A stretch of DNA of 64,000 nucleotides from an uncultured Brachyspira sp. (GTDB taxonomy: Bacteria; Spirochaetota; Brachyspiria; Brachyspirales; Brachyspiraceae): NCBI RefSeq assembly GCF_944388875.1, contig NZ_CALXKQ010000015.1, positions 1 to 64,000 on the forward strand, given 5' to 3'. A program made the position numbers and the translations under genes. Positions 55,505 to 64,000 of the stretch are shown piece after piece (the stretch's first letter is position 1; every line of letters starts with the position of its first letter). The notes under the pieces are model-generated. The model made no database searches and was not told where the DNA came from. It saw only the letters and a program-made list of their open reading frames with translations.

Positions 55505-57205
55505 TTATTTATTTTTTATAGGATCATTAGGATTTGAAGCAGCTGATCTGTCTTTTAATCCGCGAGCCCATTGACCAGTGATAAATAATTCAACAACAGC
55601 TAATATTATCATTACAGCAGCAATACCAGCTAATACATATCCGTCAAAAGTAGCTTTCATAACATTAGTATATACTACTAAGCATAAAGCGGAAAGAGTA
55701 ACAGCAAACATGAATACTAAAGGAATAATAGTTTCCCAAGAGTTTCTTTTTTGAGTATTTTTTATCCAAGCAGCAACAGCTAATAATGATAAACCAGCTA
55801 ATAATTGGTTAGCACTTCCAAATATAGGCCATATTCTTTCATAGCCGTAAAGAGTAAATCCTAAAGATATGGCAACAGTAATACCTGTAGCAAGATAAGG
55901 ATTTGTAAATACGGTTTTTACTGTTCTTCCATCTTCAGTATAGTATTCACCCAATTCTTGAACCAAGTATCTTCCTATACGAGTGGCACTGTCTAAAGAA
56001 GTTAAAGTAAAAGAAGCGAATGCTAAAGTAACAAAAGTTTGACCTAATCCCATAGGTATTCCAAAAGAATTCATAAATGTTGCAACGCCTAAAGCAAATC
56101 TAGCAGCTGGAGTTCCTTCAGTATTTCCTGCAATTGCAGCAACGCTCATTAAAGCAACTATTGCAACTATACCTTCTATAAGCATAGCTCCGTAACCTAC
56201 AAGTTTAGCATCTTTTTCGCTATTAAGCTGTTTAGCACTAGTTCCCGAACTTACTAAAGAGTGAAAACCTGATATAGCTCCGCAGGCAACGGTAATAAAT
56301 AGTATAGGAAACAAATAATTGCCAGCACTAGGCATAAATCCTGTGAAAGCTTGAGTTTGTATAGCAGGTCTCATTATAACCAAACCAATAACACCTCCTA
56401 CTACCATAGCATATAATAAGAAAGAAGACAAATAGTCTCTAGGCTGCAGAAGTATCCACACAGGCAGAAGAGAAGCACATATTATATATATTACCAATAT
56501 TATTTGCCAATGAACTTTAGTTAAAGCTAAGAACGGAAATTTATCAGCTAAAAAAACTACAGCCGCTAATAACACAACTCCTATTACAGTTGAAACAGTT
56601 ACGTTTACGCCTCTTCTATAAACCAAAAAACCGAATAACAATGCCAAAACTATAAAAAGCATACTCGCAGTGCCTGCAGCAGCTTTCTGTTTTTCCGCTA
56701 AATCTATAGCATCAATATTTCCAACTGTCTGAACGTTTACTGCGAAAGTACCTGCTGTAATATCCAAAAATGCAGCAACAACTAAACAAATGGTAATGAA
56801 AGCATAAAGAGTGAACATTATCTTACCTTTTTGGCTAACATTACTTCTTATAACTTCTCCGATAGATTTACCTTCATGTCTTAAAGAAGCAAGTAATGAA
56901 CCGTAATCATGCACACCTCCGAAGAATACGCATCCGAATATAATCCATAAATACACAGGCAGCCAGCCGAACATAGTAGCAATAATAGGACCTGTAATAG
57001 GACCGGCTCCAGCTATTGAAGAAAAATGGTGTCCTAATAATACTTTAGCATCTGTAGGAACATAGTCTCTGCCATCAGGTCTAGTATGAGCAGGAGTCTT
57101 TCTGCCCGGATCTACACCCCATTTTTTCGCTAGATATGAACCATAAGTTATATAGGCTATGAAAAATATAATCATACCTAACAATAGAAGAATGAAAGCA
57201 TTCAT
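55505..57205 (-). CDS. cstA: Carbon starvation protein CstA family peptide/pyruvate transporter
   Basis: This 566-residue membrane protein has about 16 hydrophobic segments. Characteristic phrases are HTRPDGRDYVPTDAKVLLGHH, FSSIAGAGPITGPIIA, GCVFFGGVHDYGSLLASLRH, ACGAISGFHSLVSSGTSAKQL and FTLTSLDSATRIGRY. Relatives import peptides or pyruvate during starvation; which one applies here is open. It is the short form of the family. No CstA-associated small partner or two-component system is adjacent. Confidence 0.95.
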   Translation of the reverse strand: MNAFILLLLGMIIFFIAYITYGSYLAKKWGVDPGRKTPAHTRPDGRDYVPTDAKVLLGHHFSSIAGAGPITGPIIATMFGWLPVYLWIIFGCVFFGGVHDYGSLLASLRHEGKSIGEVIRSNVSQKGKIMFTLYAFITICLVVAAFLDITAGTFAVNVQTVGNIDAIDLAEKQKAAAGTASMLFIVLALLFGFLVYRRGVNVTVSTVIGVVLLAAVVFLADKFPFLALTKVHWQIILVIYIICASLLPVWILLQPRDYLSSFLLYAMVVGGVIGLVIMRPAIQTQAFTGFMPSAGNYLFPILFITVACGAISGFHSLVSSGTSAKQLNSEKDAKLVGYGAMLIEGIVAIVALMSVAAIAGNTEGTPAARFALGVATFMNSFGIPMGLGQTFVTLAFASFTLTSLDSATRIGRYLVQELGEYYTEDGRTVKTVFTNPYLATGITVAISLGFTLYGYERIWPIFGSANQLLAGLSLLAVAAWIKNTQKRNSWETIIPLVFMFAVTLSALCLVVYTNVMKATFDGYVLAGIAAVMIILAVVELFITGQWARGLKDRSAASNPNDPIKNK

Positions 57206-57242
57206 TTTTATCTCCTTAAAAATTTTATTATTTTATAACCTC

Positions 57243-57767
57243 CTAAAAATCTGAAAGAAGAAGTTTTAATTCTTTCTTACGCATTTTAGGTAAGTATACA
57301 TTTTTATCTGTCATAGATACTATAGCATATTGCGTTTCTGACCATCCATGAAATAGTAATTTGTAATTGACTTTATAAAAGAATTTTTTTGTTATCTTTT
57401 CCCATTCTTTTTCTAAAGGACTTTCTGTAACTAATATTCCTGTTATTAAACTTCTTTTATGAAATTTATTAGGATTAGATAATATAGGAGTAAGTCTAAT
57501 AAGCATATTTTGAAAATTTTCTATATCTTCATTCTTTAACTCTTTAATAAATCTTAAAAGCATATGTTCAAATACAGAATAACCTTCATAAACTGTAGAT
57601 TTAGTTATAAATGATTTGAAGAAATCGTTTCTATGAAAAGCATACAAATCAAAGTATTCATCTTCTTTGGTAATTTCATACTCTAAATCAAAATGTCTCA
57701 TTAGCTTTTCAGAGATATTAAATATGTATTTTTTTACATTTTCGTTATCTATGTGAAGTTTAGCCAT
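57243..57767 (-). CDS. Uncharacterised 174-residue protein behind a palindrome-flanked promoter
   Basis: The protein is cytoplasmic, basic and aromatic-rich (NENVKKYIFNISEKLMRHFD, then WEKITKKFFYKVNYKLLFHGW). It has no membrane segment or motif that I know. GGAGAG lies before the ATG. The gene has a strong promoter-like sequence and a perfect palindrome just upstream, suggesting regulated expression. It is 37 nt upstream of cstA on the same strand, so it may be cotranscribed with it. Confidence 0.75.
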   Translation of the reverse strand: MAKLHIDNENVKKYIFNISEKLMRHFDLEYEITKEDEYFDLYAFHRNDFFKSFITKSTVYEGYSVFEHMLLRFIKELKNEDIENFQNMLIRLTPILSNPNKFHKRSLITGILVTESPLEKEWEKITKKFFYKVNYKLLFHGWSETQYAIVSMTDKNVYLPKMRKKELKLLLSDF

Positions 57768-57790
57768 TTTTATCTCTCCATGATATATAT

Positions 57791-57818
57791 ATTATATATA
57801 GATTTTTTCCAATGTCAA
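57791..57818 (-). promoter_or_regulatory. Promoter for the 174-residue protein gene (and perhaps cstA)
   Basis: On the minus strand, TTGACA (57818-57813) and TATAAT (57796-57791) are 16 bp apart, 23 nt before the start codon. Confidence 0.75.
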
Positions 57819-57824
57819 GTTTTT

Positions 57825-57863
57825 ATACATACTAAATAGTAATTATTATTATTTAGTATGTAT
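57825..57863. promoter_or_regulatory. Perfect 14-bp inverted repeat, candidate operator
   Basis: ATACATACTAAATA (57825-57838) and its exact complement TATTTAGTATGTAT (57850-57863) are separated by 11 bp. The inner edge lies 6 bp upstream of the minus-strand -35 box. No T run follows on the minus strand, so it is not a simple terminator for rdgB; an operator or RNA element is more likely. Confidence 0.55.
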
Positions 57864-57959
57864 TATAGTATTTTTATATAAAATCTAATCTATAATCTAT
57901 TCATATTTACAGATAAATCTCATAAAATATTATATGTAGTAATAATATTATAGTCTTTT

Positions 57960-58559
57960 TTATTTGATTTGTCCATAAATATTTGACAAAATTTCTTTCA
58001 TTTTTTTCATTGCTAAAGATCTATGGCTAATAGAATTTTTTTCTTCTAATTTCATTTCTGCATAAGTTATATCATAACCATCAGGCTGAAATATTGGATC
58101 ATAACCAAAACCATCATAACCTCTAGGATTTTCTATTATTTTTCCATTTACTTTTCCTTCTACAGCTATATAGTAATTATCATCCAATACACATACAGCA
58201 GCACTAATGAAATATGCACTTTTATCTTCTTTATATTTCAATTCATCTAAAAGCATTTTCATTTTTTCTTCATAAGATAAATTTTCTCCGCCGTATCTTG
58301 CTGAGTATATTCCTGGATGACCATTGAGAGCATTAACACAAAGTCCCGAATCATCTGCTAATGAAGGCAGCTTAGTATGATTATATACTGCTCTTGCCTT
58401 TATAAGTGAATTTTCTATAAAAGTTTTACCATCTTCTATTATCTCTCCAATACCAGAAGGCATAGGCAGTATTTCTTTTATAACACTTCCTTTTAATATA
58501 TCTTCCATTTCTTCTAATTTATGTTTATTTGATGTTGCTATTACCAATTTATCTAACAT
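57960..58559 (-). CDS. rdgB: Non-canonical purine NTP pyrophosphatase (RdgB/HAM1)
   Basis: This 199-residue enzyme hydrolyses ITP, XTP and dITP to monophosphates, cleaning the nucleotide pool. It begins LVIATSNKHKLEEME (substrate/metal loop), has LADDSGLCVNALNGHPGIYSARYGG, and ends with RGYDGFGYDPIFQPDG, TYAEM and SHRSLAMKKM. The length is normal. Confidence 0.96.
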   Translation of the reverse strand: MLDKLVIATSNKHKLEEMEDILKGSVIKEILPMPSGIGEIIEDGKTFIENSLIKARAVYNHTKLPSLADDSGLCVNALNGHPGIYSARYGGENLSYEEKMKMLLDELKYKEDKSAYFISAAVCVLDDNYYIAVEGKVNGKIIENPRGYDGFGYDPIFQPDGYDITYAEMKLEEKNSISHRSLAMKKMKEILSNIYGQIK

Positions 58560-58583
58560 ATATATACGCCTTTATTAATTATA

Positions 58584-59054
58584 TTATTTTGATATATTAA
58601 AAAATAAATAAAAATCTTTAGAATTGGGTATATAATATTCCATAACATTACCTATTATACTATATCCGTTTTTAGGGGCATAATTTTCTACAATATCATT
58701 AAAAACTTCGCTATAGTTTTTAATATTGCATTTTACTTTAATAAACTTTCCGCCTTTAATTTTCCATTTTACCCATCCGCTTGGAGCAGCAGAATTTTCT
58801 TTTACTTCTACTCCAGCCATATATTTTCCAACTTCATTCCAAGGAGAAAAAGTTTCATTTATATCATTCATTATACCCCATATTCCAGATAAATTATTAT
58901 CTTCATCAATTTTCACTAAAGTAATTATTTCTTTTATATTTTTATTAAAATTTTGCCATAATGGTAAAACCCATTCGGAATGTTTCTCACTTTCTCCTAT
59001 TCCAACTTTTCCTATTACTTCAAAATCTTCTTTTTCCACGATTTCTATGTACAT
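58584..59054 (-). CDS. GyrI-like/effector-binding domain protein
   Basis: This 156-residue single-domain protein resembles the GyrI-like (AraC effector-binding) fold: the start VEKEDFEVIGKVGIGES, a central WGIMNDINETFSPWNEVGKYMAGVEV, PSGWVKWKIKGGKFIKVKC, then an IIGNVMEYYIP strand. There is no DNA-binding domain, so it is a stand-alone ligand binder or gyrase-inhibitor-like protein. It lies 24 nt upstream of rdgB on the same strand. Confidence 0.8.
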   Translation of the reverse strand: MYIEIVEKEDFEVIGKVGIGESEKHSEWVLPLWQNFNKNIKEIITLVKIDEDNNLSGIWGIMNDINETFSPWNEVGKYMAGVEVKENSAAPSGWVKWKIKGGKFIKVKCNIKNYSEVFNDIVENYAPKNGYSIIGNVMEYYIPNSKDFYLFFNISK

Positions 59055-59076
59055 AAATATTTTTGCTCCAAATAAT

Positions 59077-59589
59077 TTATTGTGCCGTTATATATGATTT
59101 TATATAATAAAATAGATTCACATTTTTATATTCTATTTTTATGATAGTTTGAGGGTTAAAGGTCTTATTTAATTCAAAAATTTTATCATCTATCATAAGG
59201 CTGTGATTTGCAGATGTTCCTATAGATAAATATAAATCTTTGATAATCATGTTAATATTATCTATTTCCATATAATCATCCGTAATGAGAAAAGTTTGTC
59301 CTTCTTTTGGCTCAGGAACTCCTGCTCCGTAAGAAACGAATCTTGTCTTTTCCAAAACTATATCTTTGTCTTTATTTATATTGTAGTAATCCCTAATTTT
59401 GCTTTTATTTACAGAATGTATATAGGATATTATGAATTCTTTTTTTGGTATTTTTAATATCATATCAATTTTATCATTTTTCACACTATTTAGTATAAGT
59501 CTTGGAAACATCGGAACAAATAATATAATAATAATTATAATAGTGATTATTATAAATGTAATGATTTTTTTTAATATTGGAGTATTCAT
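59077..59589 (-). CDS. DUF1850-type protein associated with TAXI transporters
   Basis: The ~170-residue product has one N-terminal membrane helix and an extracytoplasmic domain with IISYIHSVNKSKIRDYY, KTRFVSYGAGVPEPKEGQ and an LYLSIGTSANHSL stretch, matching DUF1850 as I know it. DUF1850 genes commonly sit between a TAXI solute-binding gene and a fused TRAP permease gene. Here the TAXI gene precedes it by 12 nt, but the next gene is GyrI-like, not a permease. I used the ATG at 59589; an in-frame TTG lies 9 nt further upstream. Confidence 0.75.
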   Translation of the reverse strand: MNTPILKKIITFIIITIIIIIILFVPMFPRLILNSVKNDKIDMILKIPKKEFIISYIHSVNKSKIRDYYNINKDKDIVLEKTRFVSYGAGVPEPKEGQTFLITDDYMEIDNINMIIKDLYLSIGTSANHSLMIDDKIFELNKTFNPQTIIKIEYKNVNLFYYIKSYITAQ

Positions 59590-59601
59590 AGTAATCAATA
59601 A

Positions 59602-60552
59602 TTATTGTATATAGTATCCTAATTCTTTATAATATTTTATAGCACCAGGATGAAATGGTATAGATATACCTTTGTATGCTTCTTCTATACTAAACTCTTT
59701 ACCTTTCTCATGGGCAAGACCTAGATCATATTGCTTATCAAATAATGTTTTCATTAAATTATAAACTGCATCTTCAGGTACATTATTATTAACAACAATA
59801 GATGCTTTTACAGCGACTGCCATAGTATCAGAAGATACATTATTGTATGTGTTAGCAGGTATTATAACTTTTGAATAATATTTGTATCTGTTAACAATTT
59901 CATCCATTTGTATTTTATCCAATGAAATTAAAGTGATATCTGTATGCAGTGATAATTCCTGCAAAGCGGCATTAGGTATACCTGCTACTATAAAACAAGC
60001 ATCCAATGTGTTATTTTGTAAACCGTCGCTTGAATCTTTAAATGAAAGATTATATTTTTCTATGTGATCAAAACTCAAACCGTATGCCCCTAATATTTGC
60101 TTAGCATTAAACTCTACGCCGCTTCCTGCATCTCCTACAGATACTCTTTTTCCTTTTAAATCAGCTATAGTTTTTATTCCGCTTGATTTTGAAGCAGCTA
60201 TTTGAACTATTTCAGGATATAATGTAAGCATAGCAGAAAAATTAGTTAATACTTCCCCATTAAATATGTCTGTTCCATTGTATGCATAGTACATAACATC
60301 ATTCTGAGCAAATGCTAAATTAGCTCCTTGTCTATCTAATAATCTTAAATTTTCAGCAGAAGCACCAGTAGATATTGCAGTAATATTCATTCCTTTTATA
60401 TTGGCATTCCATATACTTGACATACTGTTTCCAAATGAATAATATGTTCCGCTTGTTCCTCCTGTAGCAAAAGTATAATTATAATTTGCACTCTTTTTAC
60501 ATGAAATAATCAATAATGATACGGCAATAATAACAATAATTATTTTATTCAT
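59602..60552 (-). CDS. TAXI family TRAP transporter solute-binding lipoprotein
   Basis: The 316-residue protein has a lipobox in SLLIISCKKS and then the TAXI family start FATGGTSGTYYSFGNSMS. SAENLRLLDRQGANLAFAQND, LKGKRVSVGDAGSGVEFNAK, and LDACFIVAGIPNAALQEL follow. Such proteins capture organic acids or amino acids for a TRAP permease. I used the ATG at 60552, with GGGGGGAT upstream, instead of a longer frame to 60609. The permease gene is not in the neighbourhood. Confidence 0.93.
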   Translation of the reverse strand: MNKIIIVIIAVSLLIISCKKSANYNYTFATGGTSGTYYSFGNSMSSIWNANIKGMNITAISTGASAENLRLLDRQGANLAFAQNDVMYYAYNGTDIFNGEVLTNFSAMLTLYPEIVQIAASKSSGIKTIADLKGKRVSVGDAGSGVEFNAKQILGAYGLSFDHIEKYNLSFKDSSDGLQNNTLDACFIVAGIPNAALQELSLHTDITLISLDKIQMDEIVNRYKYYSKVIIPANTYNNVSSDTMAVAVKASIVVNNNVPEDAVYNLMKTLFDKQYDLGLAHEKGKEFSIEEAYKGISIPFHPGAIKYYKELGYYIQ

Positions 60553-60756
60553 AAGAAATCCCCCCATTTTGTATATGACTAATAATATACTCATATTATT
60601 AAAAGTCAATATTTGTTATATTTATAATAATACATATTATTAATATTTTATTTCTTACAGATTTAGTTTTTTCATTTATTGGATTGTTTTTTTATAAAAA
60701 TATTGTATTATATTGATAGTGAAAAATTTAATTATACTTCAAAATATGATAGCTTT

Positions 60757-60927
<171 letters not shown>

Positions 60928-60943
60928 TATATGGAGTATTTAG

Positions 60944-61744
60944 ATGACTAAAGAAAAATTGGATAAAATTAATAAGATTGTGTGGTTTATACCATTTAGA
61001 GGTTTAAGAGATAGAACTAGAGAAAAGTTAAAAAATAAAGAAAATAAAAAATGGATTAAGGAATGTATAGAAAAATATAATGCTTTAAATAAGTCTGGAA
61101 GATTTCCAATAGAATCTAAGAATAATTGGTATATATTTGGTGAAGATGTTATAAATATTGGTTTTGATGCCCATTATTTATATCATCCTGCTTGGGCTGC
61201 TAGATGTTTAAAAGAGATAAATCCTAAAAATCATATAGATATATCTTCAATTAAAGATTTTTGTACCATTGCTTCAGCTTTTATACCTATTGACTATTAT
61301 GAATATAGGCCGCCACAAATTTATAATTTAAAAGGTTTTAATACTTATTCATGTGATATAACGAATCTCCCTTTTGAAGATAATAGTGTAGAATCTATAT
61401 CTTGTATGCATGCTATGGAGCATATTGGTCTAGGAAGATATGGTGATGAGGTAGATCCAGATGGTGATATAAAAGGAATAAATGAATTAAAAAGAGTTAC
61501 TAAAATAGGAGGAAATATACTTTTTGCTGTTCCTGTTGGTAAGCCTAGACTTCAATATAACGCTCATCGAATATATTCTTATGATATGATAATGGAATAT
61601 TTTCAAGGATGTAAATTAATAAATTATTCTTTGATACCTGACAATGCTTTAGATGATAATGTTGGTATAATAAATAATGCTACAAAGGAATTAACAGATA
61701 AACAAATACATGGATGCGGATGTTTTTGGTTTCAAAAATTATAG
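60944..61744 (+). CDS. DUF268-type putative methyltransferase
   Basis: This 266-residue protein contains HIDISSIKDFC, YSCDITNLPFEDNSVESISC and the highly typical MHAMEHIGLGRYGDEVDPDGD block of DUF268, a Rossmann-like SAM-methyltransferase relative often found in surface-polysaccharide clusters. The classical GxGxG loop is replaced by IDISS, as in that family. GGAG lies 7 nt before the ATG. The CAAG tract upstream may control it. Target unknown; a glycan or lipid modification is inferred from family context. Confidence 0.8.
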   Translation: MTKEKLDKINKIVWFIPFRGLRDRTREKLKNKENKKWIKECIEKYNALNKSGRFPIESKNNWYIFGEDVINIGFDAHYLYHPAWAARCLKEINPKNHIDISSIKDFCTIASAFIPIDYYEYRPPQIYNLKGFNTYSCDITNLPFEDNSVESISCMHAMEHIGLGRYGDEVDPDGDIKGINELKRVTKIGGNILFAVPVGKPRLQYNAHRIYSYDMIMEYFQGCKLINYSLIPDNALDDNVGIINNATKELTDKQIHGCGCFWFQKL

Positions 61745-62151
61745 TTTATATAATATTTAATTATAATTTACTTTTATAAGTATTAAAAATTATGGTATGT
61801 ATTAGATAACTTAACTTATTAAAGTTTTAGTATTAATTGTAGTAAATTAAGTAAATATATATAACTAAAATTAATATAATATTTTTAGTAAGAATTATAT
61901 CTATATTTAGTTAAAGTTGATATAGTTACATATTATTATTAATAATTTTATTTTTAATGTTGAAATACAAATATATGACAGCTAAAGTTAAAAGAAAAGT
62001 GAAACGATATATCATAATATATTATGATTTTTATAGCTATTATAATATATTATATTTATCTGAATTAAATATTTTATAATTAAAAATAAAAAAAATTGAA
62101 GAAAAATTATTAATTATATAAAATTATTTTATATATATTTGAGAAATTATT
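61745..62151. other. Extremely AT-rich gap without a recognisable gene
   Basis: There are no ORFs of note. A short stem ATCATAAT (62011-62018) / ATTATGAT (62021-62028) followed by TTTT could be a weak terminator about 270 nt after the methyltransferase gene. Confidence 0.55.
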
Positions 62152-62723
62152 GAATAGTTTTAGAAATATTATATAAAAATAAAGATCATAAATTTAATTG
62201 TATAGAAAAGCTTTTAAATTTAAAAGATTTTATTATATATTCAAGAATTAAGCATGGTGATAATTATTGTTTGATGTTAGGAGGTTTTGATTTAGTTTTA
62301 AATAATAATTCTTTTTGCCTAAATATATCAAATGTTTATAACGGTTGTTATGGAGATCATTTTATTATTATCTCAAATAAAAAGTATATATATCATTTGT
62401 ATGAATATTCAGGATTAGAAATTTTAGATATTCCGAATAATCATTGTATAGCAGGATTGGCTTGGGTTCATCTTGGCAGTGTAAAAAGAGGCTATAATAT
62501 TAATAGTAAAATTGAAGTTAGAGATATAATAAAAATGACTAATGAAGATATGCTGGAATATATAAAAGGAAAAGATTATAGAGATATAAAAAAAGATTTT
62601 ACTATAAAATATTTTGATAATGATAAAAAATATATAAATGATGAGTTTTATAGAATATACCTAGAAAAGCCTCTTGAATATGCTGTTAAACATTATTCTG
62701 ATAAAATAGAAAGATTATGGTAA
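62152..62723 (+). pseudogene. 5'-truncated hypothetical gene
   Basis: The frame is open from just after a TGA near 62149 and looks protein-like throughout (VLEILYKNKDHKFNCIEKLL, then YSRIKHGDNYCLMLGGFD...). No ATG, GTG or TTG with a ribosome site occurs near its beginning. The first ATG is at 62274 inside the apparent domain and would give a 149-residue product ending KHYSDKIERLW. I interpret this as a gene that lost its 5' end, though translation from 62271/62274 is possible. The family is not recognised. Confidence 0.5.
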
Positions 62724-62729
62724 TATACA

Positions 62730-63716
62730 TTATCTATATTTTATGATACGTTCTATTATTATTCCTATTATTATGGTTGATGAACCTAATATAATAAAAA
62801 ATATCCAAGTATTCATTCTAAAATAAAAATATTCAAAATATCTTATATATAGATTAAGTATTATTAAGAATATCGAATATTTTACTATAGAAGAAATTTT
62901 CAATTTATATCCCATTATAAGAGTGATGATATTTGATAATAGAAACAATGAACTATATATAAGAATATATGGATTTCCATACTCTTTAAGAATTATTGCA
63001 TAGTCATAATTACCAAATACTGACATAAATGCTAATATTGTATTCAAATATAATAATCCTATTGTGTAATAAATGACTGAAAATTTAAAATATTTATTTC
63101 CTAGTTTTTTATTTATATCAGTTATTCCAACTAAAAATATGAATATGCTGCTTATTATAAATCTTATATAATTATTAAGCCTCAAATCTACACCTGATAT
63201 ATCAAATCCCTCAATACCATACCAAGTAATTATTGATATTATTGCTATAGATAATACTACATAATTTCTTTTTATATATGCTATTATAAAAAACAGAATT
63301 ATGCTTATAAGTGATAATAGAATGAAATTATCTTTATTATTAGTAATTATATATGAAATTGTAAATATATCAGCGGATAAAAATATGGATGATAATGCTG
63401 TTATTGCAGAAGAAGTTTTAGGCAAATATATTTCTTTTCTCTTAAGAACCTCATCTATTATAAAGCCTAATATAAAGAGTGTAAAAAATAAGAACGCTAT
63501 AAAATAGAGAGAAAAAATATAGAAACTTATAAAAGATATGAAACCCAAAGACACCATTACAATACCCGTTATCATTATAGCTCTTATAATAGGCTGCCAA
63601 TTTATATAATCATCTTTGTATTTTTTTGACAGAGTTTCAAATTGCTCATCCGTAATGATATTATCTTTGTTCCATTTTTTTAATTCTTTTAATATAAATC
63701 TGTTTTTACTGCTCAT
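62730..63716 (-). CDS. DUF2157-type multi-spanning membrane protein
   Basis: The 328-residue protein has a soluble N-terminus (KNRFILKELKKWNKDNIIT, then EQFETLSKKY) typical of DUF2157 proteins, followed by about nine or ten hydrophobic helices (IRAIMITGIVMVSLGFISFI, then repeated Ile/Phe-rich segments to IIERIIKYR). The helix following the N-terminal segment has the family-like GIVMVSLGFISF. Function unknown. It starts 1 nt after the upstream partial gene stops, so the two are coupled. Confidence 0.75.
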   Translation of the reverse strand: MSSKNRFILKELKKWNKDNIITDEQFETLSKKYKDDYINWQPIIRAIMITGIVMVSLGFISFISFYIFSLYFIAFLFFTLFILGFIIDEVLKRKEIYLPKTSSAITALSSIFLSADIFTISYIITNNKDNFILLSLISIILFFIIAYIKRNYVVLSIAIISIITWYGIEGFDISGVDLRLNNYIRFIISSIFIFLVGITDINKKLGNKYFKFSVIYYTIGLLYLNTILAFMSVFGNYDYAIILKEYGNPYILIYSSLFLLSNIITLIMGYKLKISSIVKYSIFLIILNLYIRYFEYFYFRMNTWIFFIILGSSTIIIGIIIERIIKYR

Positions 63717-63717
63717 A

Positions 63718-64000
63718 TTAATAATCTTTGAATATTTCTTTTTTTATATATTTCATATTATCTAAAGTATATCTGGTATAATCATTGCTTCCGTCTGGAG
63801 ATTTCATTGTTCTTAATACTCTTATATATTTTATAAAATTTTTAAAATTATCAGTTAAATTTTCTGGAACAATTTTTTTTATATCATCTTTTATACTTTC
63901 ATTAAAATCATCACCGTTCTCAAGTATTATCATATCGCATAATTCATTTTTATTTTCAAAAAAACTTTCTAAATTGTTGTTTTCTAAATATAATATAAGT
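63718..64000 (-). CDS. Partial gene at the window edge, unknown
   Basis: The frame is open to the right window edge and encodes at least 93 residues: it reads LENNNLESFFENKNELCDMI, and later LRTMKSPDGSNDYTRYTLDN, ending KKEIFKDY. The ATG at 63933 is internal and not needed as a start. Acidic and helical, no motif recognised. It is directly upstream of, and nearly overlaps, the DUF2157-type gene. Confidence 0.6.
   Translation of the reverse strand, partial: LILYLENNNLESFFENKNELCDMIILENGDDFNESIKDDIKKIVPENLTDNFKNFIKYIRVLRTMKSPDGSNDYTRYTLDNMKYIKKEIFKDY

Overview
The window is very AT-rich and has the hallmarks of a Brachyspira-type intestinal spirochaete. The evidence is an NADH oxidase with the Brachyspira-like N-terminus, a multi-gene MglB array feeding MglAC, a CheA kinase, many lipoproteins, and an abundance of AAT/ATA/TTA codons. 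The genus call rests on remembered protein similarity; no search was run. Genes are densely packed in short operons on both strands, and oppositely oriented genes often share a stem-loop terminator.

Layout. 1-463: seven copies of a ~71-72 bp tandem repeat that run into the start codon of a small membrane protein. 0.9-5.2 kb: Bax-inhibitor-type membrane protein, small lipoprotein, a double zinc-ribbon-like protein and a MATE transporter, separated by intergenic repeat elements. 5.6-9.9 kb: a decayed restriction-modification pair abutting hisD, then hisG, a 42-residue ORF and hisZ. 10.5-14.3 kb: lepB, a helicase-associated-domain protein and queA. 14.4-21.8 kb: four tandem mglB-type sugar-binding proteins, then mglA, mglC and a small membrane protein. 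21.8-30.7 kb: lipoprotein, acetyltransferase, FUSC-type exporter, barrel-like protein, ugd and cheA. 30.7-33.9 kb (minus): tRNA-Gln, prs, rplY, and two tandem peptidyl-tRNA hydrolase genes, one fused to an ABM domain. 34-45 kb: HD-GYP-like protein, mtnA/mtnK-type salvage genes, nox, S-component-like membrane proteins with a dipeptidase, a Gfo/Idh oxidoreductase and fhs. 45.4-52.0 kb: a complete trpEGDCFBA operon. 52-60.6 kb (minus): repetitive TPR protein, cstA, rdgB, a GyrI-like protein, DUF1850 and a TAXI-type binding lipoprotein. 60.7-64 kb: a very AT-rich tail with a CAAG tetranucleotide tract upstream of a DUF268-type methyltransferase, a 5'-truncated ORF and a DUF2157-type membrane protein.

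Functionally the window covers sugar uptake (Mgl), oxygen handling (Nox), one-carbon supply (Fhs), tryptophan and partial histidine synthesis, methylthioribose salvage, and translation support (Prs, L25, Pth, tRNA-Gln, QueA). The least explained signals are these: the intergenic element with paired GGGTGGG boxes 75-77 bp apart; graded loss of ligand residues across the four MglB paralogues; tandem pth genes with a Pth-ABM fusion; an S-component-like gene interrupted by an amber codon; the CAAG tract; a perfect 14-bp palindrome upstream of a promoter; and a lipoprotein that seems to start at ATT.
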